Origin: Bacteroidota bacterium
GTDB taxonomy: Bacteria > Bacteroidota > Bacteroidia > Flavobacteriales > Flavobacteriaceae
Assembly: GCA_029557895.1 (NCBI GenBank)
Contig: JAKQHT010000002.1
Location: 83,462-147,461, forward strand
DNA: 64,000 nucleotides
Direction of reading: 5' to 3'
Each line of letters opens with the position of its first letter. Within the stretch, counting starts at the first letter, position 1. The notes under the pieces were generated by a model. It was not told the DNA's origin and ran no database searches. It was given only the letters and a program-made list of their open reading frames with translations. Below are positions 42,165-52,237 of this stretch, in pieces. The position numbers and the translations under genes were made by a program.

Positions 42165-43067
42165 ATGTTCGAGGTAAATCGTGTCAATAAATCCGGATTT
42201 GACTGTGTAGAAATAACCGACACCGATGGTCAAGTTTATGCAATCATTAATTTAGACCTTGGAGGAAGTTTACAAGAATTGACGATCTGTGGCACGGAGG
42301 TCATTACAGGAAAAAATGTCGGCTCTTATGCCAAATCGTATGCATCATCGATTTTGTTTCCTTTTGTAAACCGGATTGCCAACGGACGTTACGATTTTGA
42401 ACAAAAAACCTATCAATTGCACTGCAATAATGTCGCTGATGGCCATGCCCTGCATGGGTTGGTATTTGACAGGACATTTGGGTTAGATCACATTTCTCAA
42501 AACGAAAATTCCTGTACCGTTAGCCTGTTTTATGCTGAAACAGAAAACAGAATGGGATTTCCTTTCCGTTATGAACTGCAAGTGAAATATTCGATCAAAA
42601 AACGGTCGGTTGAGGTAATGGTTGAAGTTAAGAATACCGACAAATACGTATTTCCTTTTGCTTTGGGATGGCATCCCTATTTTGCATCAAACAATCTGAA
42701 CGAATCGTATCTCAAAATGGAATGCCAAAGAAAAATTATTACCAACAGCCACTCCATACCTGAACGCGAAGAAACCGTGGTTTTAGATAAAAACCTGAAA
42801 ATCAACCAAACTGAATTTGACGATTGTTTTGTTCTCGATACAAACACCTTGTGGTTTTCAACACCTGATTACAAAATAAAAATGACCTCAAGTATGGGCG
42901 AGATGTTCGTGCAACTCTACACGCCCCAAGGGAGAAAAGCCATAGCAATTGAACCGCAAACCGGGCCTGCAAACTGCTTTAACATGCCCAATAAGCATAA
43001 GGTATTGCGGCCCAATGAAACCTTTGAAATAAAATGGAGTGTGGATGTCTTTTTGGAAAACACATAA
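42165..43067 (+). CDS. galM: Aldose 1-epimerase (galactose mutarotase)
   Basis: 300 residues, no signal peptide. Mutarotase features: FVNRIANGRYDF (Arg for substrate binding), the catalytic His in ADGHALHGLVFDRTF, a second His in ALGWHPYF, and a late IAIEPQTGPANCFN containing the catalytic Glu. It starts immediately after the regulator stop. It would convert beta- to alpha-galactose for galactokinase, whose gene follows after 16 bases. Confidence 0.88.
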   Translation: MFEVNRVNKSGFDCVEITDTDGQVYAIINLDLGGSLQELTICGTEVITGKNVGSYAKSYASSILFPFVNRIANGRYDFEQKTYQLHCNNVADGHALHGLVFDRTFGLDHISQNENSCTVSLFYAETENRMGFPFRYELQVKYSIKKRSVEVMVEVKNTDKYVFPFALGWHPYFASNNLNESYLKMECQRKIITNSHSIPEREETVVLDKNLKINQTEFDDCFVLDTNTLWFSTPDYKIKMTSSMGEMFVQLYTPQGRKAIAIEPQTGPANCFNMPNKHKVLRPNETFEIKWSVDVFLENT

Positions 43068-43083
43068 TTATTAATATCAAATC

Positions 43084-44235
43084 ATGAGCAAATCACTGAT
43101 AAACAATGTTGAGGCAGAATTCAAAGAACGATTCGGGTCAAAACCATTGGTCGTTGTTTCACCGGGACGTATCAACCTTATTGGCGAACACACCGATTAT
43201 AATGAAGGCTTTGTTTTTCCTGCTGCCATAGACAAGTGTATTGTAGCGGCAATAGGCAAAAGCAAAACGCAACAATGTATGGCTTATGCCTTGGATATGT
43301 CCGAAAATTATGCATTTAATTTGGATGAAGTCCGTGCCATACCAAATGGCAATTGGAAAAATTACATTGTCGGGGTAGTGGGAGAACTCCAAAAAAAAGG
43401 ACTTGAAATAGGACCTTTTAATTTGGTTTTTGCGGGCGATATTCCCAAAGGCGCAGGCTTGTCCTCGTCCGCAGCATTGGAAAACAGTGTTGTTTTTGGG
43501 CTTAACGAGCTGTTTGGGTTAAAGTTGAGCAAACATGAAATGATTTCCATTTCCCAAAAAGCAGAACATAATTACGTTGGCGTCCGTTGTGGTATCATGG
43601 ATCAATACGCCAGCATGTTTGGACAGGAAGATACTGCCTTGCTTTTGGATTGCAGGACGCAAGAATCGGTTTCGTACCAATTGGATTTTAAAGAATACGG
43701 GATTCTTTTGATCAATTCAAACGTGACCCACAATTTGGTAGATGCCGAATATAATGATAGGCGACTGGTTTGTGAGAAAATAGCCTCTCTTTTGAATGTT
43801 GATTATTTGAGAGATGCTGACGAAGCACTTTTAAAACAGATAGAACATAAGCTTACGCCCGAAGAATATCAGAAAGGACTGTACGTCATACAAGAAAATT
43901 CACGTGTGCTCAAGGCATGCAAAGCCATTGAAAACCATGATTTGAAAACTTTGGGAAAGCTGCTCTTTGAGGCACATCATGGTGCGCGATTTCAGTTTAA
44001 GATCAGTTGTCCGGAGCTTGATTTTTTGGTAGAAGAAGCTCAATCGCATCCGCAGGTTATTGGGGCGCGCATGATGGGTGGAGGTTTTGGTGGGTGTACC
44101 ATCAACATCGTGCATCATGATACAATGCAGGATTTTATTGCCTCAATTTCAGATAATTATTATAAAAAATTTGGGAAACACTGTTCCGTATATAAGGTCA
44201 AGTTGTCACAAGGAACACATCTCATTCAAAATTAA
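43084..44235 (+). CDS. galK: Galactokinase
   Basis: 383 residues. The galactokinase signature GRINLIGEHTDYNEGFVFPA, the GHMP ATP loop GAGLSSSAALENS, catalytic Asp in CGIMDQYASMFG, and the C-terminal GARMMGGGFGGCTIN are intact. It phosphorylates alpha-galactose to galactose 1-phosphate in the Leloir pathway. It lies between galM and galT with short gaps (16 and 5 bases), so one operon. The length is typical. Confidence 0.96.
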   Translation: MSKSLINNVEAEFKERFGSKPLVVVSPGRINLIGEHTDYNEGFVFPAAIDKCIVAAIGKSKTQQCMAYALDMSENYAFNLDEVRAIPNGNWKNYIVGVVGELQKKGLEIGPFNLVFAGDIPKGAGLSSSAALENSVVFGLNELFGLKLSKHEMISISQKAEHNYVGVRCGIMDQYASMFGQEDTALLLDCRTQESVSYQLDFKEYGILLINSNVTHNLVDAEYNDRRLVCEKIASLLNVDYLRDADEALLKQIEHKLTPEEYQKGLYVIQENSRVLKACKAIENHDLKTLGKLLFEAHHGARFQFKISCPELDFLVEEAQSHPQVIGARMMGGGFGGCTINIVHHDTMQDFIASISDNYYKKFGKHCSVYKVKLSQGTHLIQN

Positions 44236-44240
44236 GTACT

Positions 44241-45290
44241 ATGAAACTAAATTCAGACATCCACAATTATTCCCACAAACGTTTCAATCCACTAACTGGC
44301 GAATGGGTTTTGGTATCGCCTCACCGCTCCAAGCGGCCTTGGCAAGGACAAAAAGAAAACACGTTGATTGATGATCGTCCGGCATATGACGATTCTTGTT
44401 ATCTGTGCGCGGGAAACAAAAGGGCCAATGGTGAAATCAATCCGGATTATAAAGATGTTTTCGTTTTTACCAACGATTTTTCGGCACTCCAACCCGATTC
44501 AAAACCTTTCAAAATAGATGATGGGCTGATTAAGGCCGAAAGCGAAACCGGGATTTGCAGGGTTGTATGTTTTAGCCCCGACCATTCAAAAAGTCTTGCT
44601 CAGATGAATGTGAAGGATATTGGAAAAGTCATAGAAGCTTGGCAACAAGAGTTTAGGGTTTTGGGAAAAATGGAAGACATCCAATACGTACAGATTTTTG
44701 AAAATAAAGGCGCTGTCATGGGATGCAGCAACCCACATCCGCACGGCCAGATTTGGAGTCAGTCCAGCCTTCCCAACGAAATCCTCAAGAAAGACCGACG
44801 GCAATTGGAATATTTCAAAAAACACCGCCGCACACTCTTGAGCGACTATTTGAGACAGGAATTACAATTAAAAGAACGTATTGTTTTTGAAAACAGGGCA
44901 TTTGTGGTCTTGGTGCCCTTTTGGGCTGTCTGGCCTTATGAAACCATGATTGTACCAAAAACACCACAAAAAAACATTTTGGAAATTCCCGTGGAAGAAA
45001 CCATATTGTACGCAGAGGCAATATCGGTACTGACCAAAAGTTACGACAAGCTTTTCAACACTTCGTTCCCTTACTCGAGCGGTATCCACCAATCTCCCAC
45101 CGATGGCAACAATAACGAACATTGGCATTGGCATATGGGATTTTACCCGCCACTTTTAAGGAGCGCCACCGTTAAAAAATTCATGGTCGGATATGAATTG
45201 TTCGCAAGCCCGCAGCGAGACATCACTCCAGAAATGGCTGCAGGAACCCTAAAGCACTTGGCTGATAATCTTTATAATATGACATCATGA
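44241..45290 (+). CDS. galT: Galactose-1-phosphate uridylyltransferase
   Basis: 349 residues. The active-site HPH motif is in GCSNPHPHGQIWSQ (about residues 166-168, second His the nucleophile). The N-terminal NPLTGEWVLVSPHRSKRPWQ and the late NEHWHWHMGFYPPLLRS are family hallmarks, as is the CYLCAGN zinc-like segment. It exchanges UMP between UDP-glucose and galactose 1-phosphate. Its stop overlaps the start of the next gene (ATGA at 45287-45290). No galE is seen in the window. Confidence 0.96.
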   Translation: MKLNSDIHNYSHKRFNPLTGEWVLVSPHRSKRPWQGQKENTLIDDRPAYDDSCYLCAGNKRANGEINPDYKDVFVFTNDFSALQPDSKPFKIDDGLIKAESETGICRVVCFSPDHSKSLAQMNVKDIGKVIEAWQQEFRVLGKMEDIQYVQIFENKGAVMGCSNPHPHGQIWSQSSLPNEILKKDRRQLEYFKKHRRTLLSDYLRQELQLKERIVFENRAFVVLVPFWAVWPYETMIVPKTPQKNILEIPVEETILYAEAISVLTKSYDKLFNTSFPYSSGIHQSPTDGNNNEHWHWHMGFYPPLLRSATVKKFMVGYELFASPQRDITPEMAAGTLKHLADNLYNMTS

Positions 45291-47863
45291 AAATAAACCC
45301 ATTAGTGATTTTGGTATTGATTCTTACTCTTGCAAGTTCACAACATGGCACATCGCAAGGCAATGTTAAAGTGGATAAAAACGGAGTGATGCGATGGGAA
45401 AAGACCAATGCAGAAATTCACGGTTTTGGGGTCAATTATACCGTTCCTTTTGCCCATGCTTATAGATATGCAAAGAAAATGCACATTGACCCAAAACAGG
45501 CTATAGACAATGATGTTTATCATTTTAAAAGATTGGGATTTGACCTGTACCGCGTGCATGTCTGGGATACACAGATAAGCGATGCCGAAGGTAATTTATT
45601 GGAAAACGAATACCTTGACACTTTTGATTATTTGTTGCATAAATTGAAACAGCAGCAAATCAACTACGTCATCACGCCAATAGCTTATTGGGGCGATGGC
45701 TGGCCAGAACCCGATTCGGAAACCCCAGGTTTTTCCAACAAGTACGGTAAGACTGATTGCTTGACAAATCCGGAAGCAATCAAAGCGCAGCAGCAGTATT
45801 TGTTCCAGTTTTTGAACCACGTCAATCCATACACAGGAGTTGCTTATAAAGATGAACCCAATGTCATCGCCTTTGAGGTAAGCAACGAACCGCACCATAG
45901 AGGCAAGGCCAAAGATGTGACGATATTTGTGAAAAAAATGGTGGATGCCATGAAAAAAACGGGTACAAAAAAACCTATTTTTTACAATATGAGCCATGCC
46001 GTACAGTATATGGATGCATATTTCAGAGGTCGCGCACACGGCGGAACCTTCCAGTGGTATCCTACAGGATTGGGTTACCAACGGGAGTTGTCGGGCAATT
46101 TGCTGCCCAATGTGGATGATTATAACATGCCGTTTGATACCATCTTCAAAAAATATCATGGTGCCAAGTTGGTCTATGAGTTCGATGCGGCCGATGTTGG
46201 CAAATCCTATATTTATCCCGCAATGGCAAGGAGTTTTAGGACTGCAGGCATACAGATTGCCACACATTTTGCCTATGACCCAACGTATTTGGCGCCATAC
46301 AACACCGAATACAACACACATTATATGAATCTTAACTACACACCATCAAAAGCCCTGGCTTTGAAAATCTGTTCAGAAGTTTTTCATGAAATCCCGTTGT
46401 ACAAGACATTTGGAAATTATCCTGACAATACTGTTTTTGACAATTTTAAAATAGAATACAAACACGATTTGGCAGAATATAATGTTGATGAAAAATTCTT
46501 TTATACCAATACTACGACCTCGATGCCAAAAAATGAAATGAGATTGAGGGAAATTGCCGGATTCGGGAACTCGACATTGGTAGAATATACCGGAACTGGT
46601 GCTTACTTTTTGGACTGGATCGAAGAAGGTGTTTGGCGATTGGAGGTGCTTCCGGATGCTCAATGGGTCGATAATCCCTTTGGCAGAAATAGTTTTGAAA
46701 AAACCATCGGAGTCATCAAATGGGAAACCCACCCGATGACCGTCAATCTCATGGATTTGGGAACTGATTTTACAATAGAGGCCATCAATGAAGGCAATGT
46801 TTTTAATCCCCAAACGGCAGGAACATCGTTCTCGATTAGACCCGGGACGTATATCTTGTACAAATCTGGCATTGCCAAAAAGGTGAACGCCAATGACACT
46901 TTTAAAACCCATAAACTTAAGGATTTTTATGCTCCAGAGACCAATATTGACAGGGCATGGCTGAAACACGAACCGATAAATGAAATTTCGGAAGGAACAC
47001 CTCTTACAGTGCAACTCCAATATGTGGCTCCAGATATGCCGGAAACTGTCCAGGCAATCGGTTACTCCCAAAGAGGTTCTTTCTGCATCGACTTAAAAAA
47101 AATTGCAGCATACAAATACGAAGCGTCAATACCATCAGAGTACATTTCAGAAGGGTATATCAATTATAATATTGTTGTAAAAACGGGAAATGATTACACC
47201 ACCTATCCAGCGGGCAAAAATGGCCGACCGTCTGACTGGGATTTTTATGAAAATCAAACGTACAAGGTAAATGTTGTTCCGAAAACCAATCCTATCTATT
47301 TGTTCAATGCCTTGGAGGATTCAGATGTGCTTGTCAAAGAATGGAGGGACAATTTTAAATTGGTACCTACCGCAAATTATAACGAGGCTGAATATCTTAT
47401 GAACATTGAAAAATTATTTGTGGTCGATGAGGAAAATAGGGATGCAGCACCTATTTATGACTATTCGTTCAAGCATTTCATTTTGGATAAGATTCAAGGC
47501 AGGGCGGAAGATCTCAAAACCAAAGATGCTATTGTGTTTTATGGACGTGCCTTGAACGGTAAGCCTTGCAAACTCCAAATTGCATGTGTGCTCGACGACG
47601 GAACGGCCTATGGAAAAGTTATCGAAATTGGAACGGAAACAAAGGCTTACAAGTTGTCAATCAGCGACCTAAAACCTGTTGGTGCAGTGATTTTGCCAAG
47701 GCCATATCCGAGTTTTTTGCCATACTATTTTAAACCCCATAATACTGATTCTTTTGACGTTTCAAGAGTTGAAAGCTTGCAGTTCTCCATTGGTCCCGGC
47801 ATTTCCAAAGATGAATTGGACAATCCGCACGGAATTGCTCTGATACGGGTAAGCCTTGAATGA
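45287..47863 (+). CDS. Exported clan GH-A-like glycoside hydrolase
   Basis: 858 residues with a signal peptide (PLVILVLILTLASS). The N-terminal two thirds is a TIM-barrel hydrolase: GFDLYRVHVWDTQI, a likely acid/base Glu201 in FEVSNEPHHRGK after beta-strand 4, and a likely nucleophile Glu298 in LVYEFDAADVG after strand 7. This is the clan GH-A arrangement. A beta-rich C-terminal third (about 540-858) has no recognised family. I cannot assign a CAZy family with confidence. Its translational coupling to galT suggests it releases galactose from a galactan or galactoside. No T9SS domain is present. Confidence 0.75.
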   Translation: MKINPLVILVLILTLASSQHGTSQGNVKVDKNGVMRWEKTNAEIHGFGVNYTVPFAHAYRYAKKMHIDPKQAIDNDVYHFKRLGFDLYRVHVWDTQISDAEGNLLENEYLDTFDYLLHKLKQQQINYVITPIAYWGDGWPEPDSETPGFSNKYGKTDCLTNPEAIKAQQQYLFQFLNHVNPYTGVAYKDEPNVIAFEVSNEPHHRGKAKDVTIFVKKMVDAMKKTGTKKPIFYNMSHAVQYMDAYFRGRAHGGTFQWYPTGLGYQRELSGNLLPNVDDYNMPFDTIFKKYHGAKLVYEFDAADVGKSYIYPAMARSFRTAGIQIATHFAYDPTYLAPYNTEYNTHYMNLNYTPSKALALKICSEVFHEIPLYKTFGNYPDNTVFDNFKIEYKHDLAEYNVDEKFFYTNTTTSMPKNEMRLREIAGFGNSTLVEYTGTGAYFLDWIEEGVWRLEVLPDAQWVDNPFGRNSFEKTIGVIKWETHPMTVNLMDLGTDFTIEAINEGNVFNPQTAGTSFSIRPGTYILYKSGIAKKVNANDTFKTHKLKDFYAPETNIDRAWLKHEPINEISEGTPLTVQLQYVAPDMPETVQAIGYSQRGSFCIDLKKIAAYKYEASIPSEYISEGYINYNIVVKTGNDYTTYPAGKNGRPSDWDFYENQTYKVNVVPKTNPIYLFNALEDSDVLVKEWRDNFKLVPTANYNEAEYLMNIEKLFVVDEENRDAAPIYDYSFKHFILDKIQGRAEDLKTKDAIVFYGRALNGKPCKLQIACVLDDGTAYGKVIEIGTETKAYKLSISDLKPVGAVILPRPYPSFLPYYFKPHNTDSFDVSRVESLQFSIGPGISKDELDNPHGIALIRVSLE

Positions 47864-47882
47864 CCCCATTTTCAAAATAAAA

Positions 47883-47909
47883 GAAAGCCTTCCATTTCGG
47901 AAGGCTTTC
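47883..47909. terminator. Bidirectional terminator
   Basis: GAAAGCCTTCC (47883-47893) and GGAAGGCTTTC (47899-47909) form a perfect 11-bp stem with a five-base loop, flanked by A- and T-rich tracts on both sides. It separates the convergent galactoside and starch loci. Confidence 0.85.
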
Positions 47910-47944
47910 CCTTTTAAAATTGGTCGGTTAAAAATCAGAGGACG

Positions 47945-50824
47945 TTATAATTTAACCAGTTTAGCGGAAAAGGTTTGTCCGTTAGGGTTTTCAATTTTAA
48001 TGATATAAATGCTTCGTGTTAAATCTGAAATGTCAAAAGCATCAGTGTTTCCAAAAGTACCTTTGAAAGATTTTACCAATTTTCCTGTCAAATCAAAGAT
48101 CTGAAGAGCGTTTACGGATTTGTTTACATAAAACTCGGTATTTACAGGATTTGGATAAATGGTAAAAGGGGAAACCGCATTTTCATCCAAGCCCAAAGTC
48201 GCTGGTTTATTGCCATACATCTTAAATTGCCCAGCCGGAATATTGATGGGCGAGGCTGTATTGCTGACGTTTATAAATGTGTTTCCTGTCTCGTCCATCA
48301 GGTCATGCCATTGTCCGGTATATGGGAAATCTGGAACGACATTTTGTGCAGTGACATCAAAATTTGCCAGGATTACCACGTTTCGAAGTTCTGTGGCGGG
48401 AATTGAATTGTCATAAACATAAATTCTTGGCGTGAGTGTATTGCCCGAGTTGATGACATAGTCGCCTTCAAAAACAGGTTCATCTATTTTCAGTTGGATC
48501 ATCCGCGCCCAATCGTTGTAGATTTTATTTCTGTTGGGGTTGCCTAACCAGTTTTCGGTCCATTGAGGTTGCGGTTTGGTATCCAATTTGCAATCGCCGT
48601 CGGATCCACCGGGCTCGTTGACCGTTCCGTCATTGCAGGTAAAAATTGAATCGTCCATGCCCAAATCTCCAAAGTGCCATATCATTTTTGGTCCCGGGAC
48701 AGGGATGGTTACGGCGCCCAAAGCAGACATCCTTGACAGTGCTGTGTTGAGGTTTGTTACATTGTGTGTACTGTTTGAACTGTTTCCGTAGGTTACGTTT
48801 TTATACATCAACCGTTCTTCATCATGGCTTTCGGCATATCCTATGACCCTTGGTCCGAGAAAGGAAGTTCTTGATTTGTGACCGACACCTGCAATATTGT
48901 TATTGCTATTATAGCCCATAGTGAGCTGGTTGTATGGATCTGTCATTTTGCCCCACATCATCACGCCTTTGCCTTCATTGTATCGATAATTGGCCCATTC
49001 TTTTTCTTCGTTTTCATTGCCCAAATGCTCAAATATCACATAATGCTCAGAATCTAAAGACCAAGAATAGTCGGCGTAGGCTTTGAGGATATCCACCCGA
49101 TCTTGTTGATAACTGTTTGTGCATCCTTCATTGTTTGGACAGTTTTGGGTGAACCCTTTTGTCAAATCCCATCGAAAGCCATCAATTTTGAATTCTTCAA
49201 TCCAATGCTTAATTACACGTTGTACATAAGTCTGTGTCAGACTGCTTTGGTGGTTAAAGTCTTCGCCCACACTATAAGAGTGCATAGCTGTTTGGTTGAA
49301 ATAAGGATTTTCCGAACTTGGCCCGCCCCAGCCATCGCCGTCAGGGTCGTTCATCCACATTCTTACCATAGGGTTACGGCCAAAGGCATGGTTGAGTGCA
49401 ACGTCAAGAATTACGGCTATACCATTTTGGTGGCACAGGTCGATAAACTCTTTAAGTTTGTTTTCGGTTCCATAGTATTTATCGAGTGCCATGTGAAAGG
49501 CCGTGTTGTACCCCCAGCTTTCGTTGCCTTCATATTCCATTACAGGCATCAATTCAATGGCGTTGATATTAAGGTTTTTGAAATAATCGATTTTGTCGAT
49601 CAAAGATTGGTAGTTTCTACCGGCATCAAAATCCCGGATAAGAACTTCATAAACAATGAGGTCCTCTTTTTTTGGTTTTGTGAAATTGGTAACTTGCCAA
49701 TTATATGGTGTTTGGCCTGTTTTTAGCAAGGTAACTTCACGTTCTTGACCTGCTGGGTAAGCAGGAAGATTGGGATAGGAACTTGAAGGAATCCAGGGGT
49801 CATCATAAGGCGAAAGTACCAAAGTAGAGTAGGGATCTGCTGTTTTGACCAATGCTGGGGAGTTTGAAATTGGTGTTTCATCAACTACCCAATACTGGTA
49901 GGTATAGTCCTGCCCTGGGGTAAGACCATTCAACTGGAGCCAAAACTTCCCCGATGAAGGGTCTTTTTTCATTAAGTAAGTGCTGCTGGGCTGCCAATCA
50001 TTGAAACTTCCCGTTACATAAACATAATCTTTGTTGGGAGCAGTCAGTACCAGAGTTGCAGATGTGGTAGAATTGTAGTTGATGCCATCAATCATACCGC
50101 CGGGCAAAGCCTGTTGGGGCGCATTGCCAACCAATATCATGAATGTTCTTGTAATGGTCGTGGAGCCTTGTGTTATGACTAATTCACAGTGTTTTATCTC
50201 GGTCAGGTTACTGAACGCATACCCATTGTAGAACGTTGTATTGTTCTGGGTGTGCACACTGCTCCCGTTAACAAAAAGTTCATAATTTGCGGGCCCGCCA
50301 GAGTTCATTGCCAAAATTTGTGTGTTTCCACCATAGGGTACCACCAGTACACCATTGGCACTCGATGGCGGATTGATCATTGTTAATTGAAACGCACCAA
50401 CATTAAAGAAGAAATCGGTACATCCTGTATTTTTGAGTTCTTGGGAGCCATTTTCGTTTCTGAAAACCATTCCCATTTTGCTGGCTTGGGTAATTTGTGT
50501 GCTGTTAAGCCCAAAATAAGTTTGTGGTGTGAAGGTAATACTCCAGATGCCATTGCCATTGTTGGTCATAAGACCAACGCCGTCGTCTTGCCCCCAGTTA
50601 CCGATTACATTGAAGCCCCATGGATTGCTATCGTCGCCTATGCCGGCGTGCAAATATACTTTTGTGGGATTGTTAAATCCGTTGCAATTTGAGGCGTTGC
50701 TGTTGATGTCTACTGTGATGGTCACCGGTTGATCCACCAAAATGGGATTTGGGTTGGTTGTTACCTGTCCAAATGAGGTGGCAGCGAGCCCCAGAAATAA
50801 TAATAGAACGTAGTAATATTTCAT
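47945..50824 (-). CDS. Secreted alpha-amylase (GH13) with T9SS sorting domain
   Basis: 959 residues from the ATG at 50822-50824, where a signal peptide begins (MKYYYVLLLFLGLAATSFGQ). Two N-terminal beta domains come first; then a CBM48-like module with YVYVTGSFNDWQPSSTYLM. The GH13 barrel has NAIELMPVMEYEGNESWGYN, ILDVALNHAFG, nucleophile Asp in DGFRWDLTKGF (about 551), acid/base Glu in VIFEHLGNENEE (about 600) and the third Asp in AESHDEERL. The C-terminus is a T9SS type A domain (IYPNPVNTEFYVN, ending AKLVKL). It would cut starch outside the cell. It is the last gene of the leftward susCDE unit, separated by a hairpin. Confidence 0.92.
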   Translation of the reverse strand: MKYYYVLLLFLGLAATSFGQVTTNPNPILVDQPVTITVDINSNASNCNGFNNPTKVYLHAGIGDDSNPWGFNVIGNWGQDDGVGLMTNNGNGIWSITFTPQTYFGLNSTQITQASKMGMVFRNENGSQELKNTGCTDFFFNVGAFQLTMINPPSSANGVLVVPYGGNTQILAMNSGGPANYELFVNGSSVHTQNNTTFYNGYAFSNLTEIKHCELVITQGSTTITRTFMILVGNAPQQALPGGMIDGINYNSTTSATLVLTAPNKDYVYVTGSFNDWQPSSTYLMKKDPSSGKFWLQLNGLTPGQDYTYQYWVVDETPISNSPALVKTADPYSTLVLSPYDDPWIPSSSYPNLPAYPAGQEREVTLLKTGQTPYNWQVTNFTKPKKEDLIVYEVLIRDFDAGRNYQSLIDKIDYFKNLNINAIELMPVMEYEGNESWGYNTAFHMALDKYYGTENKLKEFIDLCHQNGIAVILDVALNHAFGRNPMVRMWMNDPDGDGWGGPSSENPYFNQTAMHSYSVGEDFNHQSSLTQTYVQRVIKHWIEEFKIDGFRWDLTKGFTQNCPNNEGCTNSYQQDRVDILKAYADYSWSLDSEHYVIFEHLGNENEEKEWANYRYNEGKGVMMWGKMTDPYNQLTMGYNSNNNIAGVGHKSRTSFLGPRVIGYAESHDEERLMYKNVTYGNSSNSTHNVTNLNTALSRMSALGAVTIPVPGPKMIWHFGDLGMDDSIFTCNDGTVNEPGGSDGDCKLDTKPQPQWTENWLGNPNRNKIYNDWARMIQLKIDEPVFEGDYVINSGNTLTPRIYVYDNSIPATELRNVVILANFDVTAQNVVPDFPYTGQWHDLMDETGNTFINVSNTASPINIPAGQFKMYGNKPATLGLDENAVSPFTIYPNPVNTEFYVNKSVNALQIFDLTGKLVKSFKGTFGNTDAFDISDLTRSIYIIKIENPNGQTFSAKLVKL

Positions 50825-50846
50825 TGGTATTTGTTTTAAAATATAA

Positions 50847-50880
50847 AGCCTACAACATATGTTAGCAATATTTGTAGGCT
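50847..50880 (-). other. Intercistronic hairpin between susE-like and amylase genes
   Basis: AGCCTACAA (50847-50855) and TTGTAGGCT (50872-50880) form a perfect 9-bp stem with a 16-base loop. On the minus strand it is followed by TTATATTTTAAAA. It could be a partial terminator or a processing/stability element giving different amounts of binding proteins and amylase. Confidence 0.5.
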
Positions 50881-50916
50881 CTATAGTCAATCATTTATTT
50901 TTTTGTTACTTTTCTT

Positions 50917-52227
50917 TTATTGCCAAGCATGCATTGTCAAGGTTGGTGGATCGGCACTGAAGTCAAAAGTTATATCGTAGGTGCCGGCGTTTACCATGAT
51001 ATCCGCACCGCCTTGTTCCAATACGCCATCAGGCTCATTGTCACCATAATTTACGGCCCAGTTGTCATTTTGACGAATTTTGATGGCGCCGTCGGTCAGA
51101 ACAGTTCCATAGATGTAAAAACGACCGTCATAGATTCCAAAATCTGGTAAGAATTTTTGATCGGGGCCATCCCAGCCATTGGCTGTGGCACTACCTACCA
51201 ATCCCCAAACATCAGAAGCTTCAAGAGAATAGGTCATATTGTTCAGGTCAAATGTAACGATGTAGTGACCTGCAGAAACATTGATATCAGAGCCATCCTG
51301 TTCAAAAGTGCCGTCGGCACCATTGTCGCCATAGTTCACTCCCCAATCATTGTTTTTTCTGAATTTGATAGCGCCATCGGTCAAAGTAACTGCAGCTTTC
51401 CAATTGTCCTGATAGGGATTGTAGGTAAGTACAGCATCGGGACCGTTCCAACCGTTTGGTGCTGCACTACCAACGATACCCCAAGAATAGGCTTCGATCG
51501 TATAGGTGAGGTCGTTTAGGTTCATCAATATTCTATAAGTTCCTGCAGATACCGCAATGTTGGCTCCACCGTTCTCCATGGTACCGTTGGCACCGTCGTC
51601 ACCATAATTGTTGGTCCAGTCGTTGTTTTCCCTGAATTTTATTTCTCCGGTCTTTAATGTAGCATAGGCTACCAAAACGCCCGATTGGGAGGTTGTGTAA
51701 AAAGGAATGTCCGGACCATCCCATCCGTTTGGCGTTCCGCTACCCACTACTCCCCATGTTGTGGAGAGATCCAATACAGCCGAGTAAGGCGTTACCAATA
51801 AAGTAGAGGGACTTGATAAGAATACTTGAGTGTTGCTCAATTTGCTTTCTACTCTTATGTCTATTGCAGTTTCGGCAAGCGGTTCTAAACCTAAAGCAAT
51901 TAGTTTGCTGTTGAGTTCTCTACCAGTAAAAGTTTTGGATCTTAAGATACCAGCACTTACATCTTGTGGATTGGAAAAATCACCGCCGGCAAAATCAATT
52001 AATACTCTATATGTTGGTGCGGCTGTAAATCCGAAATCCGGTTCGCTCCAAGTTACGGTGAGTACCTCGTCCGTTGAGGTTTCTTCTGTCAATACAATTG
52101 AACTTGTGGACAAACTTACAACGGTATCAACGTTTTCATTGATCACCAAGTGTTCTACATCGTCACAAGATGTTATAGCAAATAGGATGCTCAATAAAAA
52201 TATGGCTTTGTTCATAATTGTTTTCAT
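50917..52227 (-). CDS. susE: SusE/SusF-like starch-binding surface lipoprotein
   Basis: 436 residues. The signal peptide ends in FAITSC (lipobox). An N-terminal SusE-type domain (about 30-150, with TWSEPDFGFTAAPTYRVLID) is followed by three tandem starch-binding modules of about 95 residues beginning WGVVGSGTPNGWDGPD (about 158), WGIVGSAAPNGWNGPD (about 247) and WGLVGSATANGWDGPD (about 340). Each has the IKFR.N..W..NYGD strand. Such modules bind alpha-glucan at the cell surface. A Met five residues in is an alternative start. It lies 10 bases after the SusD gene. Confidence 0.9.
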   Translation of the reverse strand: MKTIMNKAIFLLSILFAITSCDDVEHLVINENVDTVVSLSTSSIVLTEETSTDEVLTVTWSEPDFGFTAAPTYRVLIDFAGGDFSNPQDVSAGILRSKTFTGRELNSKLIALGLEPLAETAIDIRVESKLSNTQVFLSSPSTLLVTPYSAVLDLSTTWGVVGSGTPNGWDGPDIPFYTTSQSGVLVAYATLKTGEIKFRENNDWTNNYGDDGANGTMENGGANIAVSAGTYRILMNLNDLTYTIEAYSWGIVGSAAPNGWNGPDAVLTYNPYQDNWKAAVTLTDGAIKFRKNNDWGVNYGDNGADGTFEQDGSDINVSAGHYIVTFDLNNMTYSLEASDVWGLVGSATANGWDGPDQKFLPDFGIYDGRFYIYGTVLTDGAIKIRQNDNWAVNYGDNEPDGVLEQGGADIMVNAGTYDITFDFSADPPTLTMHAWQ

Positions 52228-52237
52228 AGTGTTGTTT

